The position numbers and the translations under genes were made by a program. A DNA stretch of 64,000 nt from Nocardioides sp. NBC_00368 (GTDB lineage: Bacteria > Actinomycetota > Actinomycetes > Propionibacteriales > Nocardioidaceae): NCBI RefSeq assembly GCF_036090055.1, contig NZ_CP107970.1:4919001-4983000 (forward strand), given 5' to 3'. The notes beneath the pieces were generated by a model. That model had not been told where the DNA came from, made no database searches, and saw only the letters and a list, made by a program, of their open reading frames with translations. Numbering within the stretch: position 1 is the stretch's first letter; each line of letters starts with the position of its first letter. Below are positions 25,125 through 33,069 of this stretch, piece by piece.

Positions 25125-25210
25125 GTTCGTCTAGGTATGTAGCCGAGCAGTCACTTCCCGGGTGGAACTCCACGAGGGAAGCGACGGTTCGGCTACATAC
25201 CTAGACCAAC
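25125..25210. repeat. Dispersed palindromic element, copy A
   Basis: An 86-bp imperfect palindrome with 34-bp arms (about 30 matches) enclosing an 18-base centre. Arm core is GTCTAGGTATGTAGCCGA; the centre includes GTGGAACTCCAC. It fills the gap between the convergent GTPase (stop 25109) and HxlR (stop 25224) genes. Related copies are at 27906, 29052 and 56483. It probably terminates transcription from both sides. Confidence 0.85.
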
Positions 25211-25223
25211 GTGCGCCCCGAGC

Positions 25224-25712
25224 TCAGCCGCCCATCGCCGCCTCGTACGCCGCAGCGAGCTGCTCGCTCGCTCGCGGAGCGTCCGGGTCGGGTCGCGGCG
25301 TGCCGAGGTGGAGCTCGCGCAGCTCGTCCATGAACGACTCCGTCATCTCGGGGCCGGCATCGCGCAGCAGCTCCGCGCGGACCCGGAGCTGCCGGGTGCC
25401 GTCGCGATGGGCGAGCCCCCAGTTGCCGAGCGCGACCATGATCGGCAGCGTCTGGATGCCCGCCTCGGTCAGCGCGTAGGCGGCACGCTGGCCGCGGCCG
25501 GCCTCCTCCTTGGTGAGCAGGCCGCCGTCGACGAGCTTCTTCAGCCGGCTGCTGAGGATGTTGGAGGCGATGCCCTCCTCGGAGCTGCTGAGCAGCTCGC
25601 GGAAGTGGCGCCGGTTCCCGAACATCACATCGCGCAGCACGATCACCGACCAGGGGTCGCCGAAGACCTCCACCGCTGCGTTGATCGGGCAGCCCGACCT
25701 GGGTTCGTTCAC
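25224..25712 (-). CDS. HxlR-family winged-helix transcriptional regulator
   Basis: A 162-residue regulator. The family opening CPINAAVEVFGDPWSVIVLR (residues 8-27), the wing region LSSRLKKLVDGGLL, and RAAYALTEAG are characteristic. GTG 25712 is chosen because AGGAG lies 7 bases upstream and the product then begins 7 residues before the conserved Cys; longer frames to 25787 run through the palindromic operator. The gene is divergent from a DHFR-like pair, and the 107-base gap carries inverted repeats, so it probably represses itself and those genes. Copy A of the palindromic element follows its stop by 13 bases. Confidence 0.88.
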   Translation of the reverse strand: MNEPRSGCPINAAVEVFGDPWSVIVLRDVMFGNRRHFRELLSSSEEGIASNILSSRLKKLVDGGLLTKEEAGRGQRAAYALTEAGIQTLPIMVALGNWGLAHRDGTRQLRVRAELLRDAGPEMTESFMDELRELHLGTPRPDPDAPRASEQLAAAYEAAMGG

Positions 25713-25737
25713 TGGCCTGCTCCTGTGCCGGAAATAG

Positions 25738-25798
25738 TGGTTGCAATCTGCAATCGGGAAGTCTACTCTCGGTCGCAGTGATTGCAAAGTGCAATCAC
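25738..25798. promoter_or_regulatory. Probable HxlR operators between divergent genes
   Basis: A perfect 21-bp palindrome (GTGATTGCA-AAG-TGCAATCAC, 25778-25798) and a second, shorter TTGCAATCTGCAATC arrangement (25741-25755) share the TTGCA/TGCAATC half-site. They lie between the regulator start (25712) and the DHFR-like gene (25820), covering the likely promoters of both. Confidence 0.7.
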
Positions 25799-25819
25799 TT
25801 TGACCATGAGGAGATCGAC

Positions 25820-26485
25820 ATGTCGCTCGTCCGTGCTCACAACATCGGCATCTCGCTGGACGGCTTCGCCACCGGTGAGGGCCTGAGCCTCGAAGCGCCG
25901 TTCGGCCACGCCGGCCACCGGCTGATGGAGTGGTTCTTCCCCACCGCGACGTTCCAGGGCGCGACCGGTCACCGGGAGCGGGTCGACGTCGACCCGGCGG
26001 CCGACCCGGACGACGTCTTCGCCAGGCGCGCCTGGGAGGGCATCGGCGCCGAGATCATGGGCGCCGGCAAGTTCGGCCCTCCGGGATGGCAGGACGACCC
26101 CGGGTGGACCGGCTGGTGGGGCGAGGAGCCGCCGTTCCACACGCCGACCTACGTGCTCACCCACCAGCCCCGCGAGTCGATCGAGATGAAGGGCGGCACC
26201 GTCTTCCACTTCCGCAACGCCCCGATCGAGGACGTGCTGGCCGAGGCCCGGGAGGCGGCCGACGGCCAGGACGTACGCCTCGGCGGTGGACCCTCCTCGA
26301 TCCGGGACTACCTCGCGGCCGGTCTCGTCGACCACCTGCACGTGGCCGTCACCGCGATCATCCTGGGTCGTGGCGTACGGCTGTGGGACGGGTTGGAGGC
26401 TCTGGAGGAGGGCTACGAGGTGGCCGCGACCACCACGCCGAGCGGCGTCACCCACGTGACCTTCGACCGGAAGCAGGTCTCGTGA
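25820..26485 (+). CDS. Dihydrofolate reductase family (RibD C-terminal) protein, copy 2
   Basis: A 221-residue paralogue of the gene at 18583, sharing NIGISLDGFATGE, the EIMGAGKFGPPGW segment, GGTVFHFRN and VRLGGGPSSIRDYLAAGLVD. ATG 25820 follows GAGGAG by 6 bases and yields the same N-terminus as copy 1; the longer frame from 25778 would cross the operator. The stop overlaps the next ATG by one base, so it is co-translated with another RibD-C protein. Probably controlled by the divergent HxlR regulator. Natural substrate unknown. Confidence 0.87.
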   Translation: MSLVRAHNIGISLDGFATGEGLSLEAPFGHAGHRLMEWFFPTATFQGATGHRERVDVDPAADPDDVFARRAWEGIGAEIMGAGKFGPPGWQDDPGWTGWWGEEPPFHTPTYVLTHQPRESIEMKGGTVFHFRNAPIEDVLAEAREAADGQDVRLGGGPSSIRDYLAAGLVDHLHVAVTAIILGRGVRLWDGLEALEEGYEVAATTTPSGVTHVTFDRKQVS

Positions 26486-27015
26486 TGGCCGGCAAGGTGC
26501 TGTGGCACTTCTCCATGTCGCTGGACGGGTTCGTCGACGCCCGCGCGCCGGGGATGGCGTGGCTGAAGGGCGTCACCGGCCCACCCGGGGTCGCTGCGGC
26601 GTACTCCTCGCAGCTCGGCGCCGTCCTGGGCGGGCGCAACGGTCACGACGCCTACCCCGACGCGATGCCGTACGGGGACTGGCAGGGTCCGGTCTTCATC
26701 CTCACCAACCACCCTGAGGACGCCCGGCCGCAGGAGCACGTCACGTTCCTCAGCTGCGACGTCGGTGAGGCGCTGCGAATCGCGGTCGAGGCCGCCGACG
26801 GTAAGAACGTCGAAGTCCATTCTGCCGACATCGGCCGCCAGCTCCTCGAACGCGGCCTGATCGATCAGATCGACCTGCACGTCGCGCCGGTCCTCCTGGG
26901 TGACGGTATCCGCCTCTATGACAAACCCGGCGGCGAGCCGATCCGGCTCCACAACCTCATCGGCGACGATCCGCACCTGGAGGTCGACCTCCGTTACGCC
27001 CCGGTGCGTTCCTGA
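26485..27015 (+). CDS. Dihydrofolate reductase family protein, copy 3 (divergent)
   Basis: A 176-residue RibD-C/DHFR-fold protein, more distant from copies 1 and 2. It starts MAGKVLWHFSMSLDGFVDAR and contains VLGGRNGHDAYPD and VFILTNHPEDARP, but the glycine-rich cofactor loop is altered to VEVHSADIGRQLLERGLID. This may mean a changed cofactor site. ATG 26485 overlaps the previous stop by one base. Together with copy 2 it forms a unit next to the HxlR gene; such regulator/reductase pairs are common in actinobacteria. The SDR gene begins 18 bases downstream and may belong to the same transcript. Confidence 0.82.
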   Translation: MAGKVLWHFSMSLDGFVDARAPGMAWLKGVTGPPGVAAAYSSQLGAVLGGRNGHDAYPDAMPYGDWQGPVFILTNHPEDARPQEHVTFLSCDVGEALRIAVEAADGKNVEVHSADIGRQLLERGLIDQIDLHVAPVLLGDGIRLYDKPGGEPIRLHNLIGDDPHLEVDLRYAPVRS

Positions 27016-27032
27016 GGCCCTAGGGTGCAGAC

Positions 27033-27971
27033 GTGGTCCGCCTCTTCTCGCTCCCGCTCCTGCAGACACCCCGCGCCCGGGTCGCCCGTACGCTTCGGGC
27101 GGTGACTGGTGGCCCCAGCCCGCTCGACGGGCGGACCGTGCTGGTCACCGGCGCGAGCTCGGGGATCGGTGAGGCCACTGCGTACGCCGCGGCTCGACGT
27201 GGCGCACACGTGCTCCTTGCCGCCCGCCGGGCCGAGGAGCTCGAGCGCGTGCGGAAGGCCATCGAGGAGAGCGGTGGGCGGGCGTCGACCTACCTCGTGG
27301 ACATGGCCGACGGTGACTCGATCGACGCCCTGGTGGAGCGGCTGCTGGCCGAGCACGGCGCGGTCGACTACCTGGTCAACAACGCGGGCCGGTCGATCCG
27401 GCGATCCCTGGAGCTGACCCACGACCGTTTCCACGACTTCGAGCGGATGATGGCGGTCAACTACTTCGGTGCGGTGCGGCTCACGATGGGGCTGCTGCCG
27501 GCGATGCGGGCGCAGCGGTTCGGCCACGTGGTCAACATCGTCACCTGGGGCAACCAGATCAAGGCCCCCAAGTTCGCCGCCTACATCGCCGCGAAGTCGG
27601 CGCTCGACGTGTTCGGGCGGATCCTGAGCCGCGAGGCCTACTTCGAGAACGTCACCTGCACCAACATGCGCGTCGCCATCGTGCGCACGCCGATGATCGC
27701 GCCGACCGCGGAGTACGAGGGCCGCGGCGAGAGCCCCGAGGAGTGCGCCGAGCGGGTCGTGCGGGCGCTCGAGGACCGGCCGGTCACGGTCGACGGCGCG
27801 TTCGGCTCCGTCTTCGAGATCCTCAACATCGCGGCTCCTCGGCTGGCCGACCTCGCGATGGCGGTCTCCCACATCCGTACGCCGGACTCGGCTGCGGCTC
27901 GTGGAGTGGATGTTCATCCAGGTATGCAGCGGAGCATCCACTTCCCTGGCGGAGCTCCACGAGGGGAGTGA
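27033..27971 (+). CDS. Short-chain dehydrogenase/reductase
   Basis: A 312-residue NAD(P)-dependent oxidoreductase. The cofactor motif TGASSGIG is at about residue 40, NNAG about 113, and the active-site YIAAK about 187. The usual catalytic Ser, 13 residues before the Tyr, is Thr here (VTWGNQIK). A 30-residue N-terminal extension precedes the Rossmann fold, as in long-chain or fatty-acyl-type SDRs. The last 22 or so codons (from GVDVHPGMQ) are encoded inside palindromic element copy B, so the present C-terminus appears to have been supplied by the repeat. GTG 27033 is the assigned start. Confidence 0.85.
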   Translation: MVRLFSLPLLQTPRARVARTLRAVTGGPSPLDGRTVLVTGASSGIGEATAYAAARRGAHVLLAARRAEELERVRKAIEESGGRASTYLVDMADGDSIDALVERLLAEHGAVDYLVNNAGRSIRRSLELTHDRFHDFERMMAVNYFGAVRLTMGLLPAMRAQRFGHVVNIVTWGNQIKAPKFAAYIAAKSALDVFGRILSREAYFENVTCTNMRVAIVRTPMIAPTAEYEGRGESPEECAERVVRALEDRPVTVDGAFGSVFEILNIAAPRLADLAMAVSHIRTPDSAAARGVDVHPGMQRSIHFPGGAPRGE

Positions 27972-28003
27972 TGGTTCGTCTGCGTACCTAGACGAACATC
28001 CAC
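27906..28003. repeat. Dispersed palindromic element, copy B
   Basis: A 98-bp imperfect palindrome (outer GTGGATGTTC and its near-complement GAACATCCAC). It overlaps the 3' end of the SDR gene and stops 5 bases before the stop of the convergent AbiEi-like gene. Homologous to copies A, C and D along its length. Confidence 0.85.
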
Positions 28004-28008
28004 CCGGA

Positions 28009-28950
28009 TCACCCCGCCCGGCGCATCGCCCGAAAGAGCCGTTCGATCGACTCGGCGGGGCGGTCGTAGTCGGACCAGATGAATCGGATCATCGCCGACC
28101 TGGTCAGCTCGCGCAGCTCGTCCTCTCGGCGCTTCTCCTCGAACACCACGTCACCCGGGTTCTGGCCAGGCTCGAGCAGCCTGCCGTACTTGACCTTTCC
28201 GTCGAACTCGCCGAGCAGCCCGTACTGCGGCCATGCCCAGTCCGTGATGCCGGCGAGCGTGCCGTCGGGGCGACGCACCTCGTACTGCAGGACGGGCCGG
28301 GGGACGCCGTAGCGTTTGAACATCGCCGTGCCTCGCGACTCACCGACCGAGCCTGAGCGCCCGTCGGCGTAGGGCAGCACCGTTCCCACGCGGCGCATGA
28401 AGGGCCAGTGCTCCATGATCGAGTACGCCGCGTCGAGCTGTTCCCGGTTGAACCTCTTGCTCCGCAGACCTGAGTCGAGCAGACACCACGCCGCCTCGGT
28501 GTCGATGCGTGATGCTGTCTCGAGTACGCACCGTTCCGGGCGCACCACCCGCTGACCTTCCACCTCGATGATGTCGTCGTGACCGGTGAACCCTTCATGG
28601 TGCACAACGTCACCCTCGATCCGGCCCGGGCCTCCGTCGAGCCGGGTGACGTGCACGCGGTCGAGCGGGACCCGCCAGAGGTCGATGTCGTGGCGTACGA
28701 CTCCTGACGCATGGCTCAACGCCACATTCGGCCCGAGCGCGTGGAGCACGGCGCTGGAGCGCACGCGGTGACGGCCGACGTCGTCGAGTTCCGCCCATGC
28801 GGCCGCCGAGGCGTAGGCGCCCCGTCTGATCCGGTGCCACTCCTTGCGCCGAACCATCTTGGTGATCTCGCGGTCGGCGTAGCCCGCCGCCTTGGCGTGT
28901 CGTGTCGTGAAGAAGCCGGCTCGTTCGACGGCAAGGTCCAGTTCATCCAT
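28009..28950 (-). CDS. AbiEi-like (type IV antitoxin-type) protein, orphan
   Basis: A 313-residue protein. The N-terminal winged-helix segment (MDELDLAVERAGFFTTRHAK then RIRRGAYA, residues 1-50) matches the AbiEi antitoxin N-terminal domain. The middle domain has VALSHASGVVRHDIDLW. The C-terminal region (GEFDGKVKYGR near 250, and IRFIWSDYD) resembles the nuclease-like DUF559 fold that often follows this domain in actinobacteria. No AbiEii nucleotidyltransferase toxin gene is adjacent, so a toxin-antitoxin role is doubtful. ATG 28950 gives the family N-terminus; a longer frame runs into palindromic copy C. Confidence 0.75.
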   Translation of the reverse strand: MDELDLAVERAGFFTTRHAKAAGYADREITKMVRRKEWHRIRRGAYASAAAWAELDDVGRHRVRSSAVLHALGPNVALSHASGVVRHDIDLWRVPLDRVHVTRLDGGPGRIEGDVVHHEGFTGHDDIIEVEGQRVVRPERCVLETASRIDTEAAWCLLDSGLRSKRFNREQLDAAYSIMEHWPFMRRVGTVLPYADGRSGSVGESRGTAMFKRYGVPRPVLQYEVRRPDGTLAGITDWAWPQYGLLGEFDGKVKYGRLLEPGQNPGDVVFEEKRREDELRELTRSAMIRFIWSDYDRPAESIERLFRAMRRAG

Positions 28951-29051
28951 GGCCCGACCGTCGCCCGGTCGCGACTGCGTTTCCAGCCCGATCCGGGTGC
29001 GTGTGGATAACCCGTGCGTGAGATGCCCATGTGGATGGTCAGCGGCCCGGG

Positions 29052-29145
29052 GGATGTTGGTCAAGGTACGCAGCCGAACCGTCACTCCCCTCGTGGAACT
29101 CCGCTGGGGAAGTGGATGTTCGTCTGCATACCTAGACGAACATCC
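29052..29145. repeat. Dispersed palindromic element, copy C
   Basis: A 94-bp imperfect palindrome, same arms (GATGTTCGTCTAGGTATGCAG on the minus strand, 21 bases split here as GATGTTCGTC + TAGGTATGCAG) and same centre TCGTGGAACTCCGC. It lies 9 bases beyond the nitroreductase stop and about 100 bases upstream of the AbiEi-like start, so here only one flanking gene ends at it. Confidence 0.85.
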
Positions 29146-29154
29146 ACCCCCCCC

Positions 29155-29751
29155 TCACCACCGGCCGCGGTGGACGACCTCCTCGAGCGGGGCCCGCTTG
29201 CGGCGGGTGGGGGAGCCCTTGGCGCCGCCGGAGGCGGGATGGCCGATGGTGACGGCGCCGATGGGGTCGAAGTCGTCGGGGATGTCGAACGCCTTGCGGA
29301 CGGCGGCGTCGGACTCCGGCGGGATGCCGAAGTAGAGCGCGCCGAGGCCCTCGTCGACCACGGTCTGCAGGATCAGCATGGTCGCCATCGCCGTGTCCAT
29401 GTGCCAGAACGGCATCGGCCAGTGGGCTTCGTCGCGATCGGTCCAGCCCTTGTCGGGCTCCGCGTAGCGGTCCAGATAGGCGGCCTTGGAGGAGCACGGG
29501 ATGACGATCACCGGAGCCGTCATCATCCCGGTCAGCCACCTGTCGGGGTCGTCCACGTCGGCCGTGGCCTCCCAGTAGCGGCGTACGTCCTCGGGGGTGT
29601 CGAGCACGAGGAAGGCCCAGCCCTGGGAGAAGCCCGCCGACGGCGCCCGGGTGGCGTTGTGGAGGATCTTGTCGATCACCTCGGGGTCGACCGGATCACT
29701 GGTGTAGCTGCGGACCATCTTGCGGCGACGTACGACCTCGGAGAACTCCAT
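29155..29751 (-). CDS. Nitroreductase family protein
   Basis: A 198-residue FMN-dependent oxidoreductase. N-terminal EVVRRRKMVRSYTSDPVD carries the FMN-phosphate arginines; NATRAPSAGFSQGWAFLVL, then GLGALYFGIP and IGAVTIGHPA complete the fold. Nitroreductases reduce nitro, quinone or flavin substrates with NAD(P)H. ATG 29751 (MEFSEVVRRRK) is preferred; the extension to 29826 is not family-like. Palindromic element C follows the stop. The 100 bases upstream contain the control element of the divergent small-protein gene at 29897. Confidence 0.88.
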   Translation of the reverse strand: MEFSEVVRRRKMVRSYTSDPVDPEVIDKILHNATRAPSAGFSQGWAFLVLDTPEDVRRYWEATADVDDPDRWLTGMMTAPVIVIPCSSKAAYLDRYAEPDKGWTDRDEAHWPMPFWHMDTAMATMLILQTVVDEGLGALYFGIPPESDAAVRKAFDIPDDFDPIGAVTIGHPASGGAKGSPTRRKRAPLEEVVHRGRW

Positions 29752-29787
29752 AGGCCCAGTCTGTCGTCTAAGGCGGTCGGGCCGGGG

Positions 29788-29835
29788 CTGAGGTCGGAAA
29801 GTAAGGCGCGCGACCGATCCGGGCACCTACCTCAG
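29788..29835 (+). promoter_or_regulatory. Shared upstream element, module 1
   Basis: CTGAGGT (29788-29794) and its exact complement ACCTCAG (29829-29835) flank TAAGGC (29802-29807). TAAGGC and TACCTCAG start exactly 26 bases apart, as they do upstream of module 2 (33093 and 33119). Position is just upstream of the small basic protein gene. Likely a promoter/operator common to both modules. Confidence 0.5.
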
Positions 29836-29896
29836 CGGAGGAGTCTTCTCGATGTCAGCAGGACAGCCCAGCAGGGCAACTCACCAGGAGATCGAG

Positions 29897-30019
29897 ATGT
29901 ACAGCACCGTAGGTTACGAAGCAGAGGTCAAGTACCGCCGCCAGCAGATCCAGAAGGACCTGGCCAAGCGCCAGCGGGCCAGCGAGGCTCGTTCGACCCG
30001 ACGCAACCGCACCCGCTGA
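29897..30019 (+). CDS. Small basic protein of LuxR-linked module 1
   Basis: A 40-residue protein, starting MYSTVGYEAEVKYRRQQIQ and ending STRRNRTR, with at least 11 Arg/Lys and a single predicted amphipathic helix. ATG 29897 follows AGGAG by 6 bases; an in-frame ATG at 29852, also with GGAGGAG upstream, would add 15 residues. It is homologous to the small protein at 33144 (Y-S-x-x-x-Y-[ED]-AEV-x-YR-x-Q-x-I pattern) and each precedes a 976-residue LuxR-type regulator by 50-100 bases. The basic helix could bind nucleic acid or the regulator. No named family is recognised. Confidence 0.7.
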   Translation: MYSTVGYEAEVKYRRQQIQKDLAKRQRASEARSTRRNRTR

Positions 30020-30038
30020 GATGCGGGCGCGGGACCCA

Positions 30039-30072
30039 CAACGCCGAGCAGGAGAGATCCGGCTCGGCGTTG
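30039..30072 (+). terminator. Hairpin between small gene and LuxR gene, module 1
   Basis: Arms CAACGCCGAGC (30039-30049) and complement (30062-30072), 12-base loop, 20 bases past the small gene's stop and 51 bases before the regulator start. It may end a short transcript and attenuate read-through to the regulator. There is no strong T tract. Confidence 0.5.
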
Positions 30073-30122
30073 TTCCATGTCCGGGCCACGGAAATGTGGA
30101 CGAAGGGTTGTCCGATGGCGCG

Positions 30123-33053
30123 ATGATTGCGCCCATGGCGCAGAGTGCCGAGAGGCTGGTCGGCCGCGACGCGGACCTGGAGACCCTGACGAGCCTGGTG
30201 GGGCTGGCCGGTCCGGACGGCACCGCCAAGCCGGGGGCGAGCAGGCATGTCCTCCTCGCCGGCGACGCCGGTGTCGGGAAGACCCGGATCCTGCGCGAGC
30301 TCCGTGCCCGCGCCGCCGGGGACGGCAGGCAGGTGCTGGTCGGTCACTGTCTCGACTTCGGCGACAGCGCCGAGGCCTACCTCCCCTTCACCGAGATCCT
30401 CGACAACATCACCACCGCGCTGCCCGACGTGGTCGCGCAGGTCGCCGACGTACATCCGGCGCTCCTGCGGATGGCGCCCGTCGCCCGTGCACTCGGCGGG
30501 GCTGACCCGGCCGCTCAGGAGGCGCTCGACCGAGGCAACCTCTTCGCCGCGATCCATGCGCTCCTGGAGCATGCGGCCGAGAAGGCGCCGGTGCTGGTCG
30601 TGGTCGAGGACACCCACTGGGCCGACCAGTCCACCCGCGACCTGCTGACCTTCCTGTTCACCCGACCCTTCGACGGCCCGGTGACGATGGTCGCGTCCTA
30701 CCGTGCCGACGACCTCCACCGCCGCCACCCGCTGCGCCGCCAGCTCGCGGAATGGACCCGGCTGCCGTCGGTCGAGCGGTTCCACCTGGGGCGGCTCTCG
30801 GACGATGACGTACGCGTCCTGGTCGCCGAGCTCGCCGGTCAGCTCGCCGACGAGATCGATGTCGAGAGCGTCGTACGCCGCGCCGACGGCAACGCATTCT
30901 TCGTCGAGGAGCTGGTCCAGGCCGCGGGCGCCGACGAGCTGCCCTGGGACCTCGCCGACCTGCTCCTGATCAGGCTGGACCAGCTCGACGCGACCGCTCG
31001 CGAGGTGGTCGACACCGCCAGCGCCGCCGGTCGCGACGTCAGCGACGAGCTCCTCGAGGCCGTCGCCGGACTCGACCGCGCCACGCTCGACGCCGGGCTG
31101 AGGCAGGCGATCGAGCGCGCCATCCTGGTGCCGCGCGAGGACGGCTACTACGTCTTCCGGCACGCCCTGCTCGGCGAGGCGGTCTATGACGACCTGCTCC
31201 CGGGCGAACGGGTCAGGCTCCATCAGCGCTATGTCCAGGCGTTGACGGGTGACCTCACGACCGGCAGCGCGGCAGGTCTCGCGCGTCACGCTCGCCTTGC
31301 CGGCGATCACGAGACCGCGCTCAGCGCAGGGATCGCGGCCGGTGACGAGGCCGCGGCCACCGGTGGTCCCGACGAGGCCTCCCAGCACTATCAGCAGGCG
31401 ATCGCCCTGCTCGCCGGCCGCGCGGGCTCCGACCACGACACCCAGCGACTCGTCGACCTGGTGGTCAAGGCCAGCGACGCGATGGTGGCCGCCGGGCACG
31501 CCGACCGCGCCGGCAAACTGGCCCGTGAGCAGCGGGAATCGCTTCCGGCCGACGCGCCCGGCCTGTGGCGCGCGCAGCTGATGACGGTCGAGATCGAGAC
31601 CAGCTTCGCCTATGTCAACGACGTCCGGGTGGGGGAGATCGCGGAGGCGGCGATGGCCGAGCTTCCCGAGGACGCCCCGCCGATCGTGCGCGCGCGGCTG
31701 CTCGCGGCGTACGCCCGGGAGCTGATGATCGCCCGCCGTCACGACGACGCCGAGAGAGCCGGCCGGGAGGCGCTGGCGCTGGCCGAGGAGCTCGGCCGGA
31801 CCGGTCTCGCTGCGGAGGTGGCGGTGACGCTGGCCGGGTCGTGGGGTCGCCCGCCGCAGGCCTGGATCGAGCCGCTGCGCGAGGCCGTGGCCAGAGCCGC
31901 CAAGGTCGGCGCGCTCCATCCGGAGCTGCGTGGCCGGATCCAGCTCGGCTTCGCTCTCGACGCCGCCGACCGGCTCGACGAGGCCGGCGAGACCTACCGC
32001 AGTGCCTTCGAGCTCGGCGTGGACCGAGGCGTCCCGTGGGCTCCCTACTCGTTCGACGCTCGCATCGCCTGGCTCGACTATCTCCACACCGCCGGCCGCT
32101 GGGACGAGGCGCTCGCGCTCACCGACGCGTACGGCATCCCGCCGGCGCTGTGGCCGTGGCTGGAGTCCAAGCGGCTGATGATCGAGCAGGCCCGCGGCGC
32201 CGATGTCGGCGCGGAGGCACGGCGACTGCGGCCGTCGTGGAAGCAGGAGGTGGCCACCGCCAGCGAGTCGGTGCCGGTGGAGATCAGGGCCGCCGGGGCC
32301 CGTGGGGACGTGGATGCGGTCGTCGAGGCGTACGAGGCAGGCGTTGCGGCCCTCACGGCCGGCTGGGGCAAGTGGTTCGGCGCTCACGCCCGGCTCGCGG
32401 CGATCGCCGTCGGTGCGATCAGCGCGGCGATCCCGGCTCTTTCCGCTGGTGAGCGCCCCGACGTGATGGCGCAGGTCGACCGCATCATCGAGAAGGGCAG
32501 GCGGCCCGCCCGGTCGAAGCAGCCCTGGGGGCTGGAGGGTCAGGCGTGGTCGGCGCGGCTGCGGGCCGAAGGGCTCCGGGCCCATTGGCTGGCCGGTATC
32601 GCCGTTCCGGACCAGGCCGAGCTCGTCGACGCGTGGCGAGCGAGCGTCGCCGCCTTCACGGCCTTCCCGCACGTCCACGAGCTCGCCTGGTCCCGCGCCC
32701 GGCTCGCCGAGATCCTCCGCGCCGGCGGCGACACCGCCGGTGCGCGGGAGCTGGCCGACCAGGCTCGGGAGTCCGCGAAGCGGCTCGGTGCCCAGCCGCT
32801 CCTGGACCACCTGCTCACTCTCGGCACCACACCACTGCGCTCCGCGGCGGGTCCCTCCGGCCAGCTGACCGCGCGGGAGAGCGAGATCCTCGCCCTGGTC
32901 GCGGCCGGGAGGAGCAACGGCGAGATCGGCAAGCAGCTGTTCATCTCCACCAAGACCGTCTCGGTCCATGTCTCCAACATCCTGGCCAAGCTCGGCGCCT
33001 CCGGGCGCACCGAGGCCGCGGCCATCGGACGGCGTCGCGGGCTCGTGGAGTGA
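30123..33053 (+). CDS. LuxR-family ATPase transcriptional regulator (LAL type), module 1
   Basis: A 976-residue large ATP-binding LuxR regulator. The N-terminal AAA/STAND ATPase has Walker A GDAGVGKT (residues 47-54) and Walker B LVVVEDTHWAD (about 157-167). A long helical, TPR-like sensor region occupies about residues 400-880, and a LuxR helix-turn-helix sits at the C-terminus (LTARESEILALVAAG near 915, then ISTKTVSVHVSNIL). ATG 30123 (MIAPMAQSAE) is preferred because the second module has the matching MIGDMAQSA; ATG 30135 is an alternative. The product is the same length as its paralogue at 33332 and aligns end to end with it. Ligand and target genes are unknown. Confidence 0.9.
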   Translation: MIAPMAQSAERLVGRDADLETLTSLVGLAGPDGTAKPGASRHVLLAGDAGVGKTRILRELRARAAGDGRQVLVGHCLDFGDSAEAYLPFTEILDNITTALPDVVAQVADVHPALLRMAPVARALGGADPAAQEALDRGNLFAAIHALLEHAAEKAPVLVVVEDTHWADQSTRDLLTFLFTRPFDGPVTMVASYRADDLHRRHPLRRQLAEWTRLPSVERFHLGRLSDDDVRVLVAELAGQLADEIDVESVVRRADGNAFFVEELVQAAGADELPWDLADLLLIRLDQLDATAREVVDTASAAGRDVSDELLEAVAGLDRATLDAGLRQAIERAILVPREDGYYVFRHALLGEAVYDDLLPGERVRLHQRYVQALTGDLTTGSAAGLARHARLAGDHETALSAGIAAGDEAAATGGPDEASQHYQQAIALLAGRAGSDHDTQRLVDLVVKASDAMVAAGHADRAGKLAREQRESLPADAPGLWRAQLMTVEIETSFAYVNDVRVGEIAEAAMAELPEDAPPIVRARLLAAYARELMIARRHDDAERAGREALALAEELGRTGLAAEVAVTLAGSWGRPPQAWIEPLREAVARAAKVGALHPELRGRIQLGFALDAADRLDEAGETYRSAFELGVDRGVPWAPYSFDARIAWLDYLHTAGRWDEALALTDAYGIPPALWPWLESKRLMIEQARGADVGAEARRLRPSWKQEVATASESVPVEIRAAGARGDVDAVVEAYEAGVAALTAGWGKWFGAHARLAAIAVGAISAAIPALSAGERPDVMAQVDRIIEKGRRPARSKQPWGLEGQAWSARLRAEGLRAHWLAGIAVPDQAELVDAWRASVAAFTAFPHVHELAWSRARLAEILRAGGDTAGARELADQARESAKRLGAQPLLDHLLTLGTTPLRSAAGPSGQLTARESEILALVAAGRSNGEIGKQLFISTKTVSVHVSNILAKLGASGRTEAAAIGRRRGLVE

Positions 33054-33069
33054 TACGGATCACGACCTC

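Noticed and set aside
29928..32969. 1013-codon minus-strand frame opposite the module 1 LuxR gene
   Set aside because: Arg/Gly/Asp-rich composition typical of a high-G+C antisense shadow; the plus-strand gene has clear ATPase and LuxR motifs.
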